From contig JANFAH010000023.1 of assembly GCA_024663395.1 (NCBI GenBank), forward strand, positions 1 through 64,000: a DNA stretch of 64,000 bases, written 5' to 3'. Positions 10,850-21,700 of the stretch are shown here, in pieces. A program made the translations under genes and the position numbers. Origin of the DNA: Pisolithus tinctorius. Taxonomy: Eukaryota; Basidiomycota; Agaricomycetes; Boletales; Pisolithaceae. Position 1 is the first letter of the stretch. Each line of letters begins with the position of its first letter. The notes beneath the pieces were generated by a model, which did no database searches, was not told where the DNA came from, and was given only the letters and a program-made list of their open reading frames with translations.

Positions 10850-12424
10850 ATGCTTTATCCCTCCCATATCAATGGTGTGACCCCATCATGCTCATTCGCC
10901 ACTCCAGGTTTAGGCGATGGCAGGTTCAAAAAGTCCATGCCTCCAACTCGAGTGGGAGCCTCTCCTTGTTAGTCGCCCTTACCTATCGCCGTTTGTTGCT
11001 TGTGATTATTCAATACCCTCGTGGCCTCCTTTCTGGTAAAGGTATGATAGTGCCAGAGAAGCCTGTCACATTCTTTGTAGATATTCCTCCTCGGCCTGGC
11101 GTCACTCTCGAGCGCGATGTAAGGCTAGATGCTACCCGTTAGTAACTCATCCTTAACATCTTGATAGGACGTCCCTATCTTTCGCCAACTGTTCCCCGTT
11201 CGTCGGCAGCGTTCCAAACTGTACCTCAACCCCCCAAGCGTAGCAAGGCAAGTGGCAAGTTTCGTGTTCGGGTCTTCTCATACTAACCCTCGTCACCGCA
11301 GCTATATCACTTCTGTTACCCACCGTCACTTAGGTCGATCTAATTCGTCTAAGTATCTAGTTGACAAACATTCAAATATTCGGTGAGACTTTCTTCCCGA
11401 CGCAGGTCTGATTTGTTCACACAACTGCAGTGTGATGGATGCAGAACTCAAGAATCAACTTCCAGTTAGTCTCCAACGTCAGTCCAGCAGGCTGGATCCT
11501 GCTAAAACCCATTCAACAAAACCAAAACGTGTGTGCCATCCTGCCCACACCCCCACTCCTGTCGTCGCTGTCGAACATGTTGCCCCTACCACGTTGAGCC
11601 AGGACCCTCCTGCCGTGACTTCTTCAGAGAAGCCTTCCGAGTCCATGGCCTTCGATAATTCAAGAGCCGAAATCCATCCCCCGAGTTCCCGATCAAGCCA
11701 ACCAATAAATCTGGTTTCACCATCAGCTCCGCCTGCTGGCATCGACCATATACAGTTGCCGGAGGGGGAGAGAAGGCTTTCTAGGGTCTGTCCTTCGGCG
11801 AGGGACACTTATTATAATCCAACAGCCACTCATTTGCCTACTCCCACCCATCCGGCTCAGCAGCCACAGGGCCCTGCAGTCGCTCCATCCATCTTCCTTC
11901 ATAAGCCAGCAACCTCATCGTTTTCGCCTGGCAAAACCCAAACTAGGCCTGACAATATAGCTTCAGCCATTCCAATAACCCCTCAGTTATTTCCGAACCA
12001 CCCTTATTCCCAGATACCAATTCCGGCCACCGCCACTACTGCTGCAGTCGTGAACTGGCCATTAAAGCGCACGCAGAAGGCCATCAGGAAACAAAAGGAG
12101 TATGTAACCTTCTACAGGTCCTTTTCAGAGGGACCGTTGGACTCACCTCCTGACGTTCCGGAGGCCTACGAACATCCTTGGAAAATTGCAGACCTATATG
12201 TTCACCACAATCAAACCGAGCGCGCATTCCAGGTCTGGATCAGGTCTGAAACAGGGTGGATCAAAGCGGCGGTGGATACCCACCATCCAACACTGTCAGA
12301 TTATCGCCTCAAGTTGTTGGACAATGGAGAACTGTCCTGGGTTCTCAGAAAGACGATGGTCACTGACAGGGGGAGGGCGAAGAGGAAGCAAGAAGCCCTG
12401 ACGATTATGAAGCCTGATATGTAA
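10850..12424 (+). CDS. unknown 464-residue protein, Pro/Ser-rich with conserved-looking C-terminal domain
   Basis: Four exons (10850-10967, 11051-11118, 11168-11382, 11431-12424) with GT-AG introns join in frame to 464 codons with no stop, which supports a live gene. Residues 1-60 start MLYPSHINGV and include PVTFFVDIPPRPGV. Residues about 135-330 are Pro/Ser/Thr-rich and look disordered. The last 130 residues begin with a basic stretch (WPLKRTQKAIRKQKEYV) and continue with alternating aromatic and charged residues (WKIADLYVHHN, AFQVWIRSE) that look folded. I do not recognise the family and propose no function. The start codon is the first ATG giving a continuous join. Confidence 0.65.
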
Positions 12425-14623
12425 TTCGCCTAGCTTACTTTCTGTACAAAATTTACTGGGAACATATGAGCACGGTCCATAATGGCTAAGTAAGACGATC
12501 CTGGAAGTACCTGCGTATCGATCTGCTGGTACAGCAGCCGGGCCTGAGTGTCGGTGTATTCCGAGGCAATATCCGAAATTCAAACCCAGGACAACTTTAA
12601 TTCCCTCACACTCATCGTCGCTTGTCAGGCTCTTACATGCCAGTCTCGTTCCCTACGTTGTAGGGCACGACGCGCTCCTTACCTTGTTCATGCAGTCACA
12701 CATCGGAGTTTCATGTCGGAGGCAAAAGACATGTCAGGTTCAGTCGCGCACTCGTGCTCTGCCAACGTCTGGTGCACTTCATAGAGAATGGGAGTAGGTC
12801 AGGTCACGTGCATAGACTAAGTTTCCAGTAGATATCGTGTATGCTAAGTCAGCGATAAACTATGGACGATGAAAATGCCCGCTGGCACTTAGAAGCCCTC
12901 GATGATGAAGATGACTGCGATGAACACTACAACTATTACTCGAAAACGATATGAAAATGGCACTTGGACGTTTTCACAGGCGCCACTGCTGACTCAGCCT
13001 GCCAGCCATCATTTCCGTTTATTTACACTTATTCAAACCTCGGAAACCGCCAAAACGAAGCCAAAACGCAGGATATCAAAGCAAGCTGCTGTTTTCGGCC
13101 TAATTACTCGGTCAACGAAAACAAAACGAAAACGCACGAAAACGACACACGAAAACGTGCTGTGAATTCCCTGTTGGCGTCGTCTGGCTTGCCCACTTTT
13201 GGAATCATTTTTTTTCCCCTCAATTTTGGGTCTCGCTCTTGCCTCGGGTCGTCCGACTTCCTGTCCTCGGAACGGGCATTGTGTGTGCTTCCTTCCCCTT
13301 TTGATCATGAATTTTTTTACTCGCATATCTGGTGTTTGCCGTCTGTCTGGAACTGGCACAAGCCTACTTTTCAAAGCTAATAGTGATGATTTCTCGTCAG
13401 TCCTCACCCCCAAGTATGACATCAAACTCGTGTCACGTTGACCGGTGAAGACTTGCTGCGCTAACTGCTGGTGCTACTACTGGCGGGTATTCTAAACAGA
13501 CTGCTTGCATCATCGAAATCACTGATTCGTTTGCAGTCTATCCTCCTCTTGTCATTCATACTCGTACTTCTTCATCGGGGAACGCCTGAGGCCTTTAAAG
13601 CGGGCCTCTGCCAAAGTTTGTGTTCTGTGTTGTTATTCTCCCGCTCGCTTGAATGGTATTCATGGGTCAAGCAGCGTCTCTTGTCGATATCCAACGCTCC
13701 CGCTTGTCAACGTAGGTGTCAACCTCGGAGCTCTCAAGTCGTTCCTCCTCATTCTCTGCTAGGCCCATTGTGCCTCCGAACCATATAAATTTGACTGCCC
13801 CTGCAAGTCCTTTGTTCCGTCGCCCTCTGCGAGACAATCCATTTGAATCCCCTCCGTTATCGCCACCTCTGCCCTTCTATACTGCGCCGTCTGCTTCCTT
13901 GACACCTTCGCAGGCCGAAGATCCACCACTGGACTCTCCCGCCCGTTGCCCGCAATAACCATCTGGAGCCGCCAACAGGTTCGCATCCCTGCCACATACC
14001 AACCCTCTTCTGCTCCCCTTGACACCCCTAGTAGAGCTCGAGACGAATTCCCTTGTGGAAGCCTACCCTGTGCTTGACACCACGGCGGATTTTACGCTGG
14101 ACGACGAGGGGTTCACCACGCTTGAAAAACCTCTCCTCCCGCGGTAGATCTGCACACTACAGGTAAGCTCCCTCCTATTTCCTACCTCGTTACTGCGGCG
14201 CAAGTTCAGTCACATCTCACGCATAGGGTATTTATTCCACATGCATTACCACCATTTCTAGCGCACGTCACTCCACTTGAAGCTGTCATTTATATTGAAT
14301 GAAATAGACACCATTTTCAATGACGAGGAGACCTTTATTTCAATGACCTTAACACTTTTTAGTAAGCCAAATGGACACTTCAGCGTCACAATATGACACT
14401 GAAGTTCCATGACAGACACTGTGCTTCAGCTGTTCCGACACTCAGCAAAAGTGATTTACGGGTTGAATTTTAGTGATTTAACTTTTCGTAGTGAAAACGC
14501 GGTAGGGTACGAAAAATCCACCCGTGATTGGGAAAAACATGGCAGGGATGTGCAAATCAACACGTGACGTGTCATGGAACTCCCAGGCCTGCCGTGGGCT
14601 TTGTTCTTTGGAAAACCACTACA
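12425..14623. other. gene-poor stretch with one possible damaged gene and a hairpin
   Basis: Apart from the candidate at 13716-14147 I see no gene. At about 14373-14401 there is an imperfect hairpin (ACTTCAGCGTCA, short loop, TGACACTGAAGT, one mismatch) in a stretch rich in related cacttcag/ctgaagt words (14270-14430). The rest is featureless, with a GAAAAC-rich patch near 13100-13165. Confidence 0.4.
13716..14147 (+). pseudogene. possible Ser/Pro-rich gene fragment with one in-frame stop
   Basis: One frame runs from MSTSELSSRSSSFSARP through PASPLFRRPLRDNPFESPPL to a TAA at 13956-13958. The same frame then continues open with LTPLVELETNSLVEAYPVLD to a TAG at 14145-14147. Composition is protein-like (Ser/Pro-rich, then acidic). 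The stop could be a lesion or lie in a very short intron. No family is recognised. Confidence 0.3.
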
Positions 14624-16481
14624 ATGCCAGCATATGTCGAGCACAAGACCCTAGTCGGTGAACATGGCGATTCCGTGAACACCGTTGCCTTTTCTCCCTG
14701 TGGGAAATATCTCGCGAGTGGTTCTTCAGACCACTCCGTCTGTATATGGAGCGTGCACAAAGGCTCTTTTCTCTTTCACGTTGTATTCGATAGCGCCATC
14801 AATATCCTCCATTGGCATCCCACTCGAGAAGAGACCTTGATATGCGGCTGCGAAGATGGCTTGGTGCTATCCATGAGTGATTTCAGACCCGTAAGTGACA
14901 GTAACCTCTTTCGGAGTCATCATAATCAACCAACGGTGATAAATTCCTCAGAGTGGATTTGAAAAGAAGGTTATCCGTCTGGGTGTCAAAGCTCCTGTTT
15001 TCTGTATGGACATTGACGCAAGCGCGAATCTCTGGGCAATAGGTGTCGGCAACCAAGTTAATATCACCGCTGGTGATAATCAAGGTGGGTGACTACCAAG
15101 AATCCTACGCTTCTCAGTCCAGTTAAAATCTGCAGATGAATATACTGCTGCAACTAGGTTACCTCCGCCGCCTAAAGTCGAGGCCAAATACACTGAGAAT
15201 GACTCACGTATCCGACCGCGTGCCCTTCACTTTATTTGTGGCGGCCACAAGCTTATCGTGTCCTACCTCAACCATGGTATAGTGTAAGTACCGTGCGGAG
15301 ATAGTCGTTTCAGATCATGCCGAGGCTTTCAGGGCATGGAATATCGTTGACAAGACCATTACATGGCACGTCAAGCCCCCCTCAATTTCTCAAATGTGAG
15401 TTTTTCAGGTGCACGGGGCGTGCACATTTGTATATCTCAATGTCACAACAGTGCGAGCTCCGCCATTCACCATGACATGAATGTCCTTGTTGTAAACACT
15501 CTGCAAGATGGTCTTTGTCTTTACAAATTAGGTAGCAAGAAGGCCATCTGGAAATGGGACCTTGAGGCAGAGTGCGATGTACAATGCCCTTCGTCAATTT
15601 CATTTCTGCATGGAGGGCGAGCTGTGGTCTCGGGTGCGATCACCGGAAATGTCCGTGTATGGAACATGGATTCGAAGGATTTGTATCAGGTTCTCCCGCA
15701 TGGTGGTAAGTGCTTGAGTGAGATTACTCGGTTCAAGTGTTGACCACGCCGGTTTAGGTGACATTATGCAAGCTGTAGCGGTAGGCATAATGAGACATCC
15801 TATTTCTTGTTTGTGATGTGGTGGCCGACATCCCTACAGACTTATCAACAGGGTGCATGGAACTATATTGCAGTCAGATCTGCGTTGAAAGGGCAGGGCA
15901 CCTATATTAAAATTTGGAAGGCAGACATCGGTTCGTACCTTCCTGACTCACGTTGGATGTAATTAATCTGGACTTCACAGCCTTTTCTTCGGATGTCGAT
16001 TTCCTTGAAGAATTCTGGCATCGGTTGATGGTTCGTTATGTTTTCTTACCGTTGTAAGTTGTGTTTGGGTTCACTCGACTTACTGTTTTGGAGGTCGTAT
16101 GTTTCTCTATGGATTTGAGTGATTATGGGCGCGTAGCGTTAGCAGTAGTGTTCACCATACTATGGGCCGCCGCCGCTTTTGCCGCCGTACGGTTAATGTG
16201 GCTGCATATCCCGTGGGGAGAGATTTGTGAGGGCATCATCAATTTTGTACGCGTGGTTGATTCCCATTCACACAAACCCAAACACTAACACTATTTAGGT
16301 ACGAAATGTGGCATATATAGTGCTGTCGCTTGGGTTATGGTTGGCATCAGAGGGATGCCTCGTCCTTCTTACAGCGAGAAGTTTTATTCGTGATGTAGCT
16401 GTGGCGATGGTGGATTGGCTGCGGTCAGCAGTTCGCTCCTTCCTTGATCTACCTCCACCAGTCCATCATTTGCAGGAGTAA
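14624..16481 (+). CDS. WD40-repeat protein with two C-terminal membrane segments
   Basis: Ten exons with short GT-AG introns (14624-14890, 14952-15084, 15136-15276, 15314-15395, 15452-15705, 15758-15780, 15840-15930, 15981-16053, 16120-16246, 16299-16481) join to 457 codons without a stop. WD40-type blades are clear at the start (GDSVNTVAFSPCGKYLASG, DHSVCIWSV) and in exon 5 (GRAVVSGAITGNVRVWNM). The last two exons encode hydrophobic helices (LAVVFTILWAAAAFAAVRL and VAYIVLSLGLWLASEGCLVL), then a short tail ending PPPVHHLQE. It is probably a membrane-tethered beta-propeller scaffold. This architecture recurs in agaricomycetes, but its function is unknown to me. The acceptor of the ninth exon (GAG) is the least certain join. 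Confidence 0.82.
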
Positions 16482-16612
16482 CGGTCTCATAGTTCCCAAA
16501 ATCTACCATTCTGTCCATCACGCATCATATTAAAAATCGTACGATCTGTAATTTGGTATCAACTCTTGCTATTACTCTGGTTGCACGACTAGACATCCTC
16601 GTGACTCATCAT

Positions 16613-16816
16613 ACTAGCCTATTAGATGCGCTTCTGCAGCATCCTACCCACTCTCCTGGACCTGGACCTCATGGTTTTGATTGCCGTACCCTTTTACCAT
16701 GTCTGCGCTCAGTTGTTCTGACAGTTGACGCGAGTTTTGTGGGGTCACTTAACCGTTATACAGTAGCGTTGTTTGATACTTACCCAGCGGTAGAAGTTGT
16801 GCTTGACCACTGTTGA
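16613..16816 (+). pseudogene. severed 3' end of the F-box gene in the right inverted-repeat arm
   Basis: About 67 codons beginning SLLDALLQHPTHSPGPGP and ending AVEVVLDHC are identical to the C-terminus of the F-box protein at 6936-8567. They begin just inside the right arm edge, and no F-box or leucine-rich segment precedes them, so this is a duplicated tail, not a gene. Upstream codons in the same frame (from 16553) are unrelated flanking DNA. Confidence 0.9.
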
Positions 16817-18062
16817 TAATACACCCGCCCCCCGGGCAGTCCACAACGCGGTGATTTTTTCTCGTGCTTATCAGTTCACAGTAAATATTTATAGTGTTTG
16901 TCTCATAATACGTCGACGAAGTAAGCATGAAGAAGAAGAAAAGTAAATAACATTCGCTCTGCGACAGCCACGATTTTTGTGGATTTCGTTGCATGTAGTG
17001 TATCGAATCCCTTGGTCGTCGTATTTAACCAAAGCCTCTAGCATCAAACGTTCAAGAGCTTGGGAAAACTGAATTGTGAGGGTAGCCTGGACCTGCTGAG
17101 AAAGAAGCTGCGTATGCCTACATGTTCCGTGACACGGCGGCCAGCTCGATACCGTAATGTAGTCTGTTCCTACTCGGTCAACTAGGCCAACCGGCGATGG
17201 GCGGTGCCACAAGAAGTCAGAAGGTGTGCAGCTAGATGAGATTTAACTGACAGACCAGAGCTGGTATGAAAGCGGCGAGGTATACCAAACCAACTTGACT
17301 GGAATCAAGGCCCCATATATCAGCTTGTAAGTGTAACGAAGGTTTCCGCACAAGGGCGGCTTCGGAATCTTGTGGCATCCCGGCCAGCGACCGACGGCCT
17401 GAAATTCGGGTGTGATGAGTCCCGGTTCCAAAACATTTGTTTGGTCAGATATCGCTGTCGTCACCGTTGGGACAAAGTCGACGCCCCACCCGATAGCTTC
17501 ATGTCTTTCGATCACGAGAAGACGGGCAGGGAGATTCAATGCCACACATATTGATCTGAAAATGGACGGTTCGTGGAAGCCAAAACGGGAGTAAAGTGCA
17601 TGGGTTCGCGAGGACCTACTGTCTTTCATTCCGTCCCGGACATCCCCAGAACCGCTGGGCCAATCGACAGTAATCGCCATTGGCTTGTCAGAGGAACATC
17701 GCTATTATGTAAGCCTAATCTCTAAAGCGCACAGGGCAGACGAGCCTGGAAGAAGACGACGACGATGCATGACATGAAAGCCCTGCTCGAGTATGAAAGC
17801 CATGGTCAGCGGGGCTGCTGCAGCGATATGAAAGATCCTGGACCTGGACCTATGGTTGATCGTTTTCTTGAAAATGATATGCGATTTCGCCCGGACGAAC
17901 GATTCTGAAACTGACGCCTTTGTGTTCGAGCGAAGACATGATGACTCATCAGCAAATTCACGCCACTCGGGTGTCGCTAGTCGAAGCTGGCACTATTAGG
18001 TAGGAGGCTCTTATCATGTCCCCAAACTCCGCCAACGATTTTCAGCAGAAAGGTATTGATGG
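16613..18062 (-). repeat. right arm of 1.45-kb imperfect inverted repeat
   Basis: Reverse-complement copy of 5692-7140. Observed differences from the left arm are mostly transitions, several at CpG positions (for example codons for Arg on one side reading His or Gln on the other in the 107-codon frame at 16889-17212). About 9.47 kb separates the arms. The outer edge (18062) abuts unrelated DNA; the H+-ATPase relic that flanks the left arm is not present here. Confidence 0.92.
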
Positions 18063-18464
18063 ATAGCAAACTCCCTTCAGCTGCCAAGCGCCTCTTTGGC
18101 ACCACTTGTGTCTACAATCTATCCACCATACCACAACCCCATGTTGGGACTCGAAAGTGTCCACATCGAAGTTGGAGGCGAAGCGACGATCACTAGAATT
18201 TGGAGAGTCATAGCATGTCACAAGTTCGAAGCAGCGCGTTTGCACTCACTGAGCTCGAGAGCTCATGTTTTTTATCCGTAGAGCACAGGCTTGCACCGCC
18301 AACCAGCTTCGGTGCCAGTGTCGCCATCAAGAACCCGTGTTACCCAACTGGGCTCCGCTCTGGAGTCATCGGCACGATGGCATCTTGCCTAGCCGAAGTT
18401 CACCTGCACGAAGACTCTTTCTCTGCAATGAACACAGGTGAGCACGTGAGTATACTTCGTATAA
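18063..18464. other. intergenic region
   Basis: Unrecognised DNA between the repeat arm and the next gene, probably containing that gene's promoter. No coding pattern is convincing. Confidence 0.4.
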
Positions 18465-19296
18465 ATGGACCCCACCCTCACCACTCCTCTCCGTCTCTAC
18501 TACACAATGTCTCCCATCACTCGCGGTATGGCTCGCAAGGGCATCAGGCGCTACACACCGTATAACCTGCGTTCTCGTGGTCCTAACCAAACTTTCTTAG
18601 ACCTGTCCAGTCTGCCGTCTACGCCCAGAACTCCAGTTCATCTGCCCAACGTCGCCAGTACTCGTGCTGGTGTCCCCGCCCTTCTGCCCCCCATTCGTGC
18701 TGCAGAGGGCAACCCCCTTGCAAATGCTGTGAGGAAACAATGAGAAACCTTCGAGATGTTTGCTGACCACTGACCACTGATTATAGAATGAGTTCATCTG
18801 TCCCGACGTTCGAAAGGCCATACAAGGTGGCGTACGGCCGGTGTGCTACATCTATAGTTGCCTTTGTGCCTTCGCGGCTGAATCCTGTTGTAGGAGGTCG
18901 TTAGTTACGGGATCAAGCTTAGATTTGTTCGTGATTGCCTTGAACTGGCGAAAGCCGTGGACGAAGAGAAAAAGATCATGTGAGCATCGCCACGCATCAT
19001 TGTGATCTCCTACTGATGATACTGATAGGCTTCGGGCTCTGGAGGCTGGCGAGATTATCTCGCTGGAGAGACTCGTACGTATTTTCTCTTCAGTTGTTGT
19101 GACTTATGGCCATGATCGTGATGAAGGACATGTTTGGGCAAGGCACTGTCAACTATGTTGAGGCATGCATGGAGATGTTATGGCTGACGAGATACGTAAG
19201 TCATGATTAATATTGTTAGCAACCACTCTGGAACAGATCACATCAGACGCATGCCCAGCTCTTTTCCCCCCTGCTGTGGAACAAAGCGGTAAGTAG
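18465..19296 (+). CDS. unknown small protein, 192 residues, six exons
   Basis: Exons 18465-18728, 18787-18840, 18894-18979, 19029-19074, 19127-19195 and 19237-19296 join in frame with consensus splice sites to 192 codons. The first exon is Pro/Arg/Ser-rich (RRYTPYNLRSRGPNQTF, PRTPVHLPNVAST). The later exons give an amphipathic helix-rich part (VVSYGIKLRFVRDCLELAKAVDEEKKIMLRALEAGE, here listed in two parts: residues near 108-125 and 126-145) and VNYVEACMEMLWLTRY. It may act as a coiled-coil partner protein, but no family is recognised. A consistent reading frame across five introns is the main support. Confidence 0.5.
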
Positions 19297-19706
19297 TAGG
19301 TGCACTGACAAAGGTGCAATCCTTTGGCGACGCGTGGAATATGCACCATTCTCTCACTGGCGGCGTTGTGGTGTCGGACTGCGTTCGTGGGCCCGCCCCC
19401 CTCGTTTCAGGGTGATATCAATGTACTGCACTTGTTCTCCACTAACCCCCATCCAGAATTGCCCCTTCGTCGCCTTCCTGCTTGCCTACCACTTCTTCGT
19501 TGTCGCATTTCTCCTTTATCTGCATCAAGTTCTTCCATCCATCCACGGTTGGTGGACAAAGATTTCATTCCTTTATATACGACGACAGAGATCCGCTCTG
19601 ACCAACGAAGTGTTGAAACTACAGGGAAATGGGGTGTATATAAGATCTACAAGGCTGTTGAAGCCTCAAAGGCGAAGAAACCACAATTCAGTTCCTGCTC
19701 CATTGC

Positions 19707-20156
19707 CTAGTCCTCCCTCTTCCGCTTTCCAAGCACCTTCTTGGACACAGCCTGTTCGGCAAGGAAACGGTCCAGCGCGTAGATGGCGGCCTGAAGGCTA
19801 TTGTGGAAAGTTAGAATGGAATGGAAGTCGACGCCCGGGTTAGGTGCAATGGTCTCGGTGACGGGAACGTTGTTGGCTGGGATATCAGGAGGGGGATGAG
19901 CGTCAAGGGAGAGTAAAGCAGGGTCGATGGTGGAGGGCATGGCAACGGCAGCAGGAGCAGCCCATTCGGGGGGCGAGCCGTTGGGAGAAAAGTTCTAGGG
20001 GCAAGTCAATATCGACGGACTAGTACGCAAGCGGAATGGCAGACATACCACCAAGTTATACAAATCCCTGAGCACGTCTGTCACTGCCTCAGCGGTCTCG
20101 GGCACGTCAATGGGAGTCGAAGCGCCGTCGGGAGTTTTGAACGCGTTGGGGGACAT
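19707..20156 (-). CDS. unknown 131-residue protein with basic C-terminus
   Basis: Two exons (20049-20156 and 19707-19994) joined by a GTATGT...CCCTAG intron of 54 bases give 131 residues. The sequence starts MSPNAFKTPDGAS, has two helices (ETAEAVTDVLRDLYNLV and HNSLQAAIYALDRFLAEQA) separated by a Pro-rich linker, and ends in a nuclear-signal-like KKVLGKRKRED. The helical pair plus basic tail suggests a small nuclear adaptor; I considered small Mediator subunits but cannot assign one. Start: first ATG in frame after an untranslated leader that itself contains a short direct repeat (gaagtcgctgagcgt and gaagtcgccgagcgt near 20185-20235). Confidence 0.55.
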
Positions 20157-21700
20157 GGGTGGGGCAGGGAAGGGGTAGAATTGAAGTCGCTGAGCGTAGA
20201 AGAGGAGAGTTCGTGTTGAAGTCGCCGAGCGTGGAGGGGGAATCGACAGTTGCGCCACACAAGACCAACAGTCGACTGTCAGCGAGGGGAATTCGTGAAT
20301 GAGGCACAAGGTGAATTTCGTACGACGCGGGAACAGAAGCTACTAATTGAATGAGGTGCTGGACAAACGGAGACCGTGAGGATGCAGGAGCGCTGAACAT
20401 ATTCGAGGTGGATACGCTACTGACAACAGTTTACTGGTATACGATAAGGCGTCAGGAAACAAAATGAGCGTTGGCGATGCTTCGCATCCGCGGATACAAC
20501 AAACACATCGCTGGCCAGTCGAGGTCGCGATGGCACGCGTTTGAGTCAGACGAGTATTGGGAAGTTGGGCATACCGTTTCACCATTGTACCCGATCCATC
20601 ACGCACTTACCTGGTCACTTTTTTTCCTTGACGTCAGATCTTTGTACAGAACGCAACATCTGGTTTTGTTTTCCTTCACGTTCGCGTGTGTGGATATAAA
20701 ACTCACAATACACGTTGTGAGCAAGACGAGGTCTGTACTCGACCGGCTCTTTGCAACTTTCTATTCTGCCCACGGTTCGACCCTCTATACATGCTTTTGT
20801 CCAAAGGGACACCCCGTCATCTTCCCATTCTCAGGTACCCTACAATGCCGGTAATCAGTCTTCTCCAGCACACAAGTAATGCGCAACTTAAAAAGTGGTG
20901 CGCAACTTTTGCAGTACACCAATGCTTTTAATATACCAAAGCCCTCTGGGCGCTCCTGGACGCATTTGGAGAAAGCTCGACCGTGGGTGATGAATGGGCA
21001 ACCAGCAGGCAATTCATATAAACCATACATCATACTTTACATTTCAATCCACATTTCGTCCTCATCCCGAGGTATTTATTGTTTGTGCACATTTGGAACC
21101 TTGGTCAACACACGAATATAGTCCATTCTTGAGCTTGATATTTTGTTGAAGTTGTAATGTGAAGATGAAATTGGAAGTTCGCACCCATCTTCGAAGCACT
21201 ACCAAACTTAAAGCTAACATTGACATTCTGACGCTGTCGATACATGTGCATAAACTTGAAGTATCAGCAAACATTGAGGCATTCACAAAACTTCAAGTTT
21301 TGCCTTTGAAGAATTGTCAAATTAATTTTCAAGTACAGTCTTTACATTTTCTACTACATTAAAACTTTGCTTAACTCTCCAAAATTCGTTGTGTGACTGT
21401 CCCAGTCAACCCGAAGGCAGCTCGACTACACAAGAACCCATGGTCATGAGAGGGGAGGCGAGACAACGACACATCGACAGACAACGGCCGCTCAGAATGC
21501 CATGAAATGCCAGGTGATGGCAGAGGGGAATGCAACGAGCACGGCGCAAAACGAACAGAGGAAATCCACACTCCTTGTCCTGAGATATCTGCAAAACCGT
21601 CTAAAGGTGTCCTCATCACCAAAAAAAAAAGAATATCACCACAAGTTCTGCAGCGACGACGACGGAAAGAGTACCATTCAGAAGATCTAGAATAGGAGCA
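20157..21700. other. no recognised gene
   Basis: The upstream region of the 131-residue gene occupies the first few hundred bases. The rest (20400-21700) has only overlapping short frames without protein-like character, and AT-rich stretches near 21030-21370. Nothing can be supported. Confidence 0.4.

Noticed and set aside
5692..18062. Composite transposon with inverted arms
   Set aside because: No transposase in or between the arms, no target-site duplication at the outer edges, and the enclosed genes are ordinary host genes.
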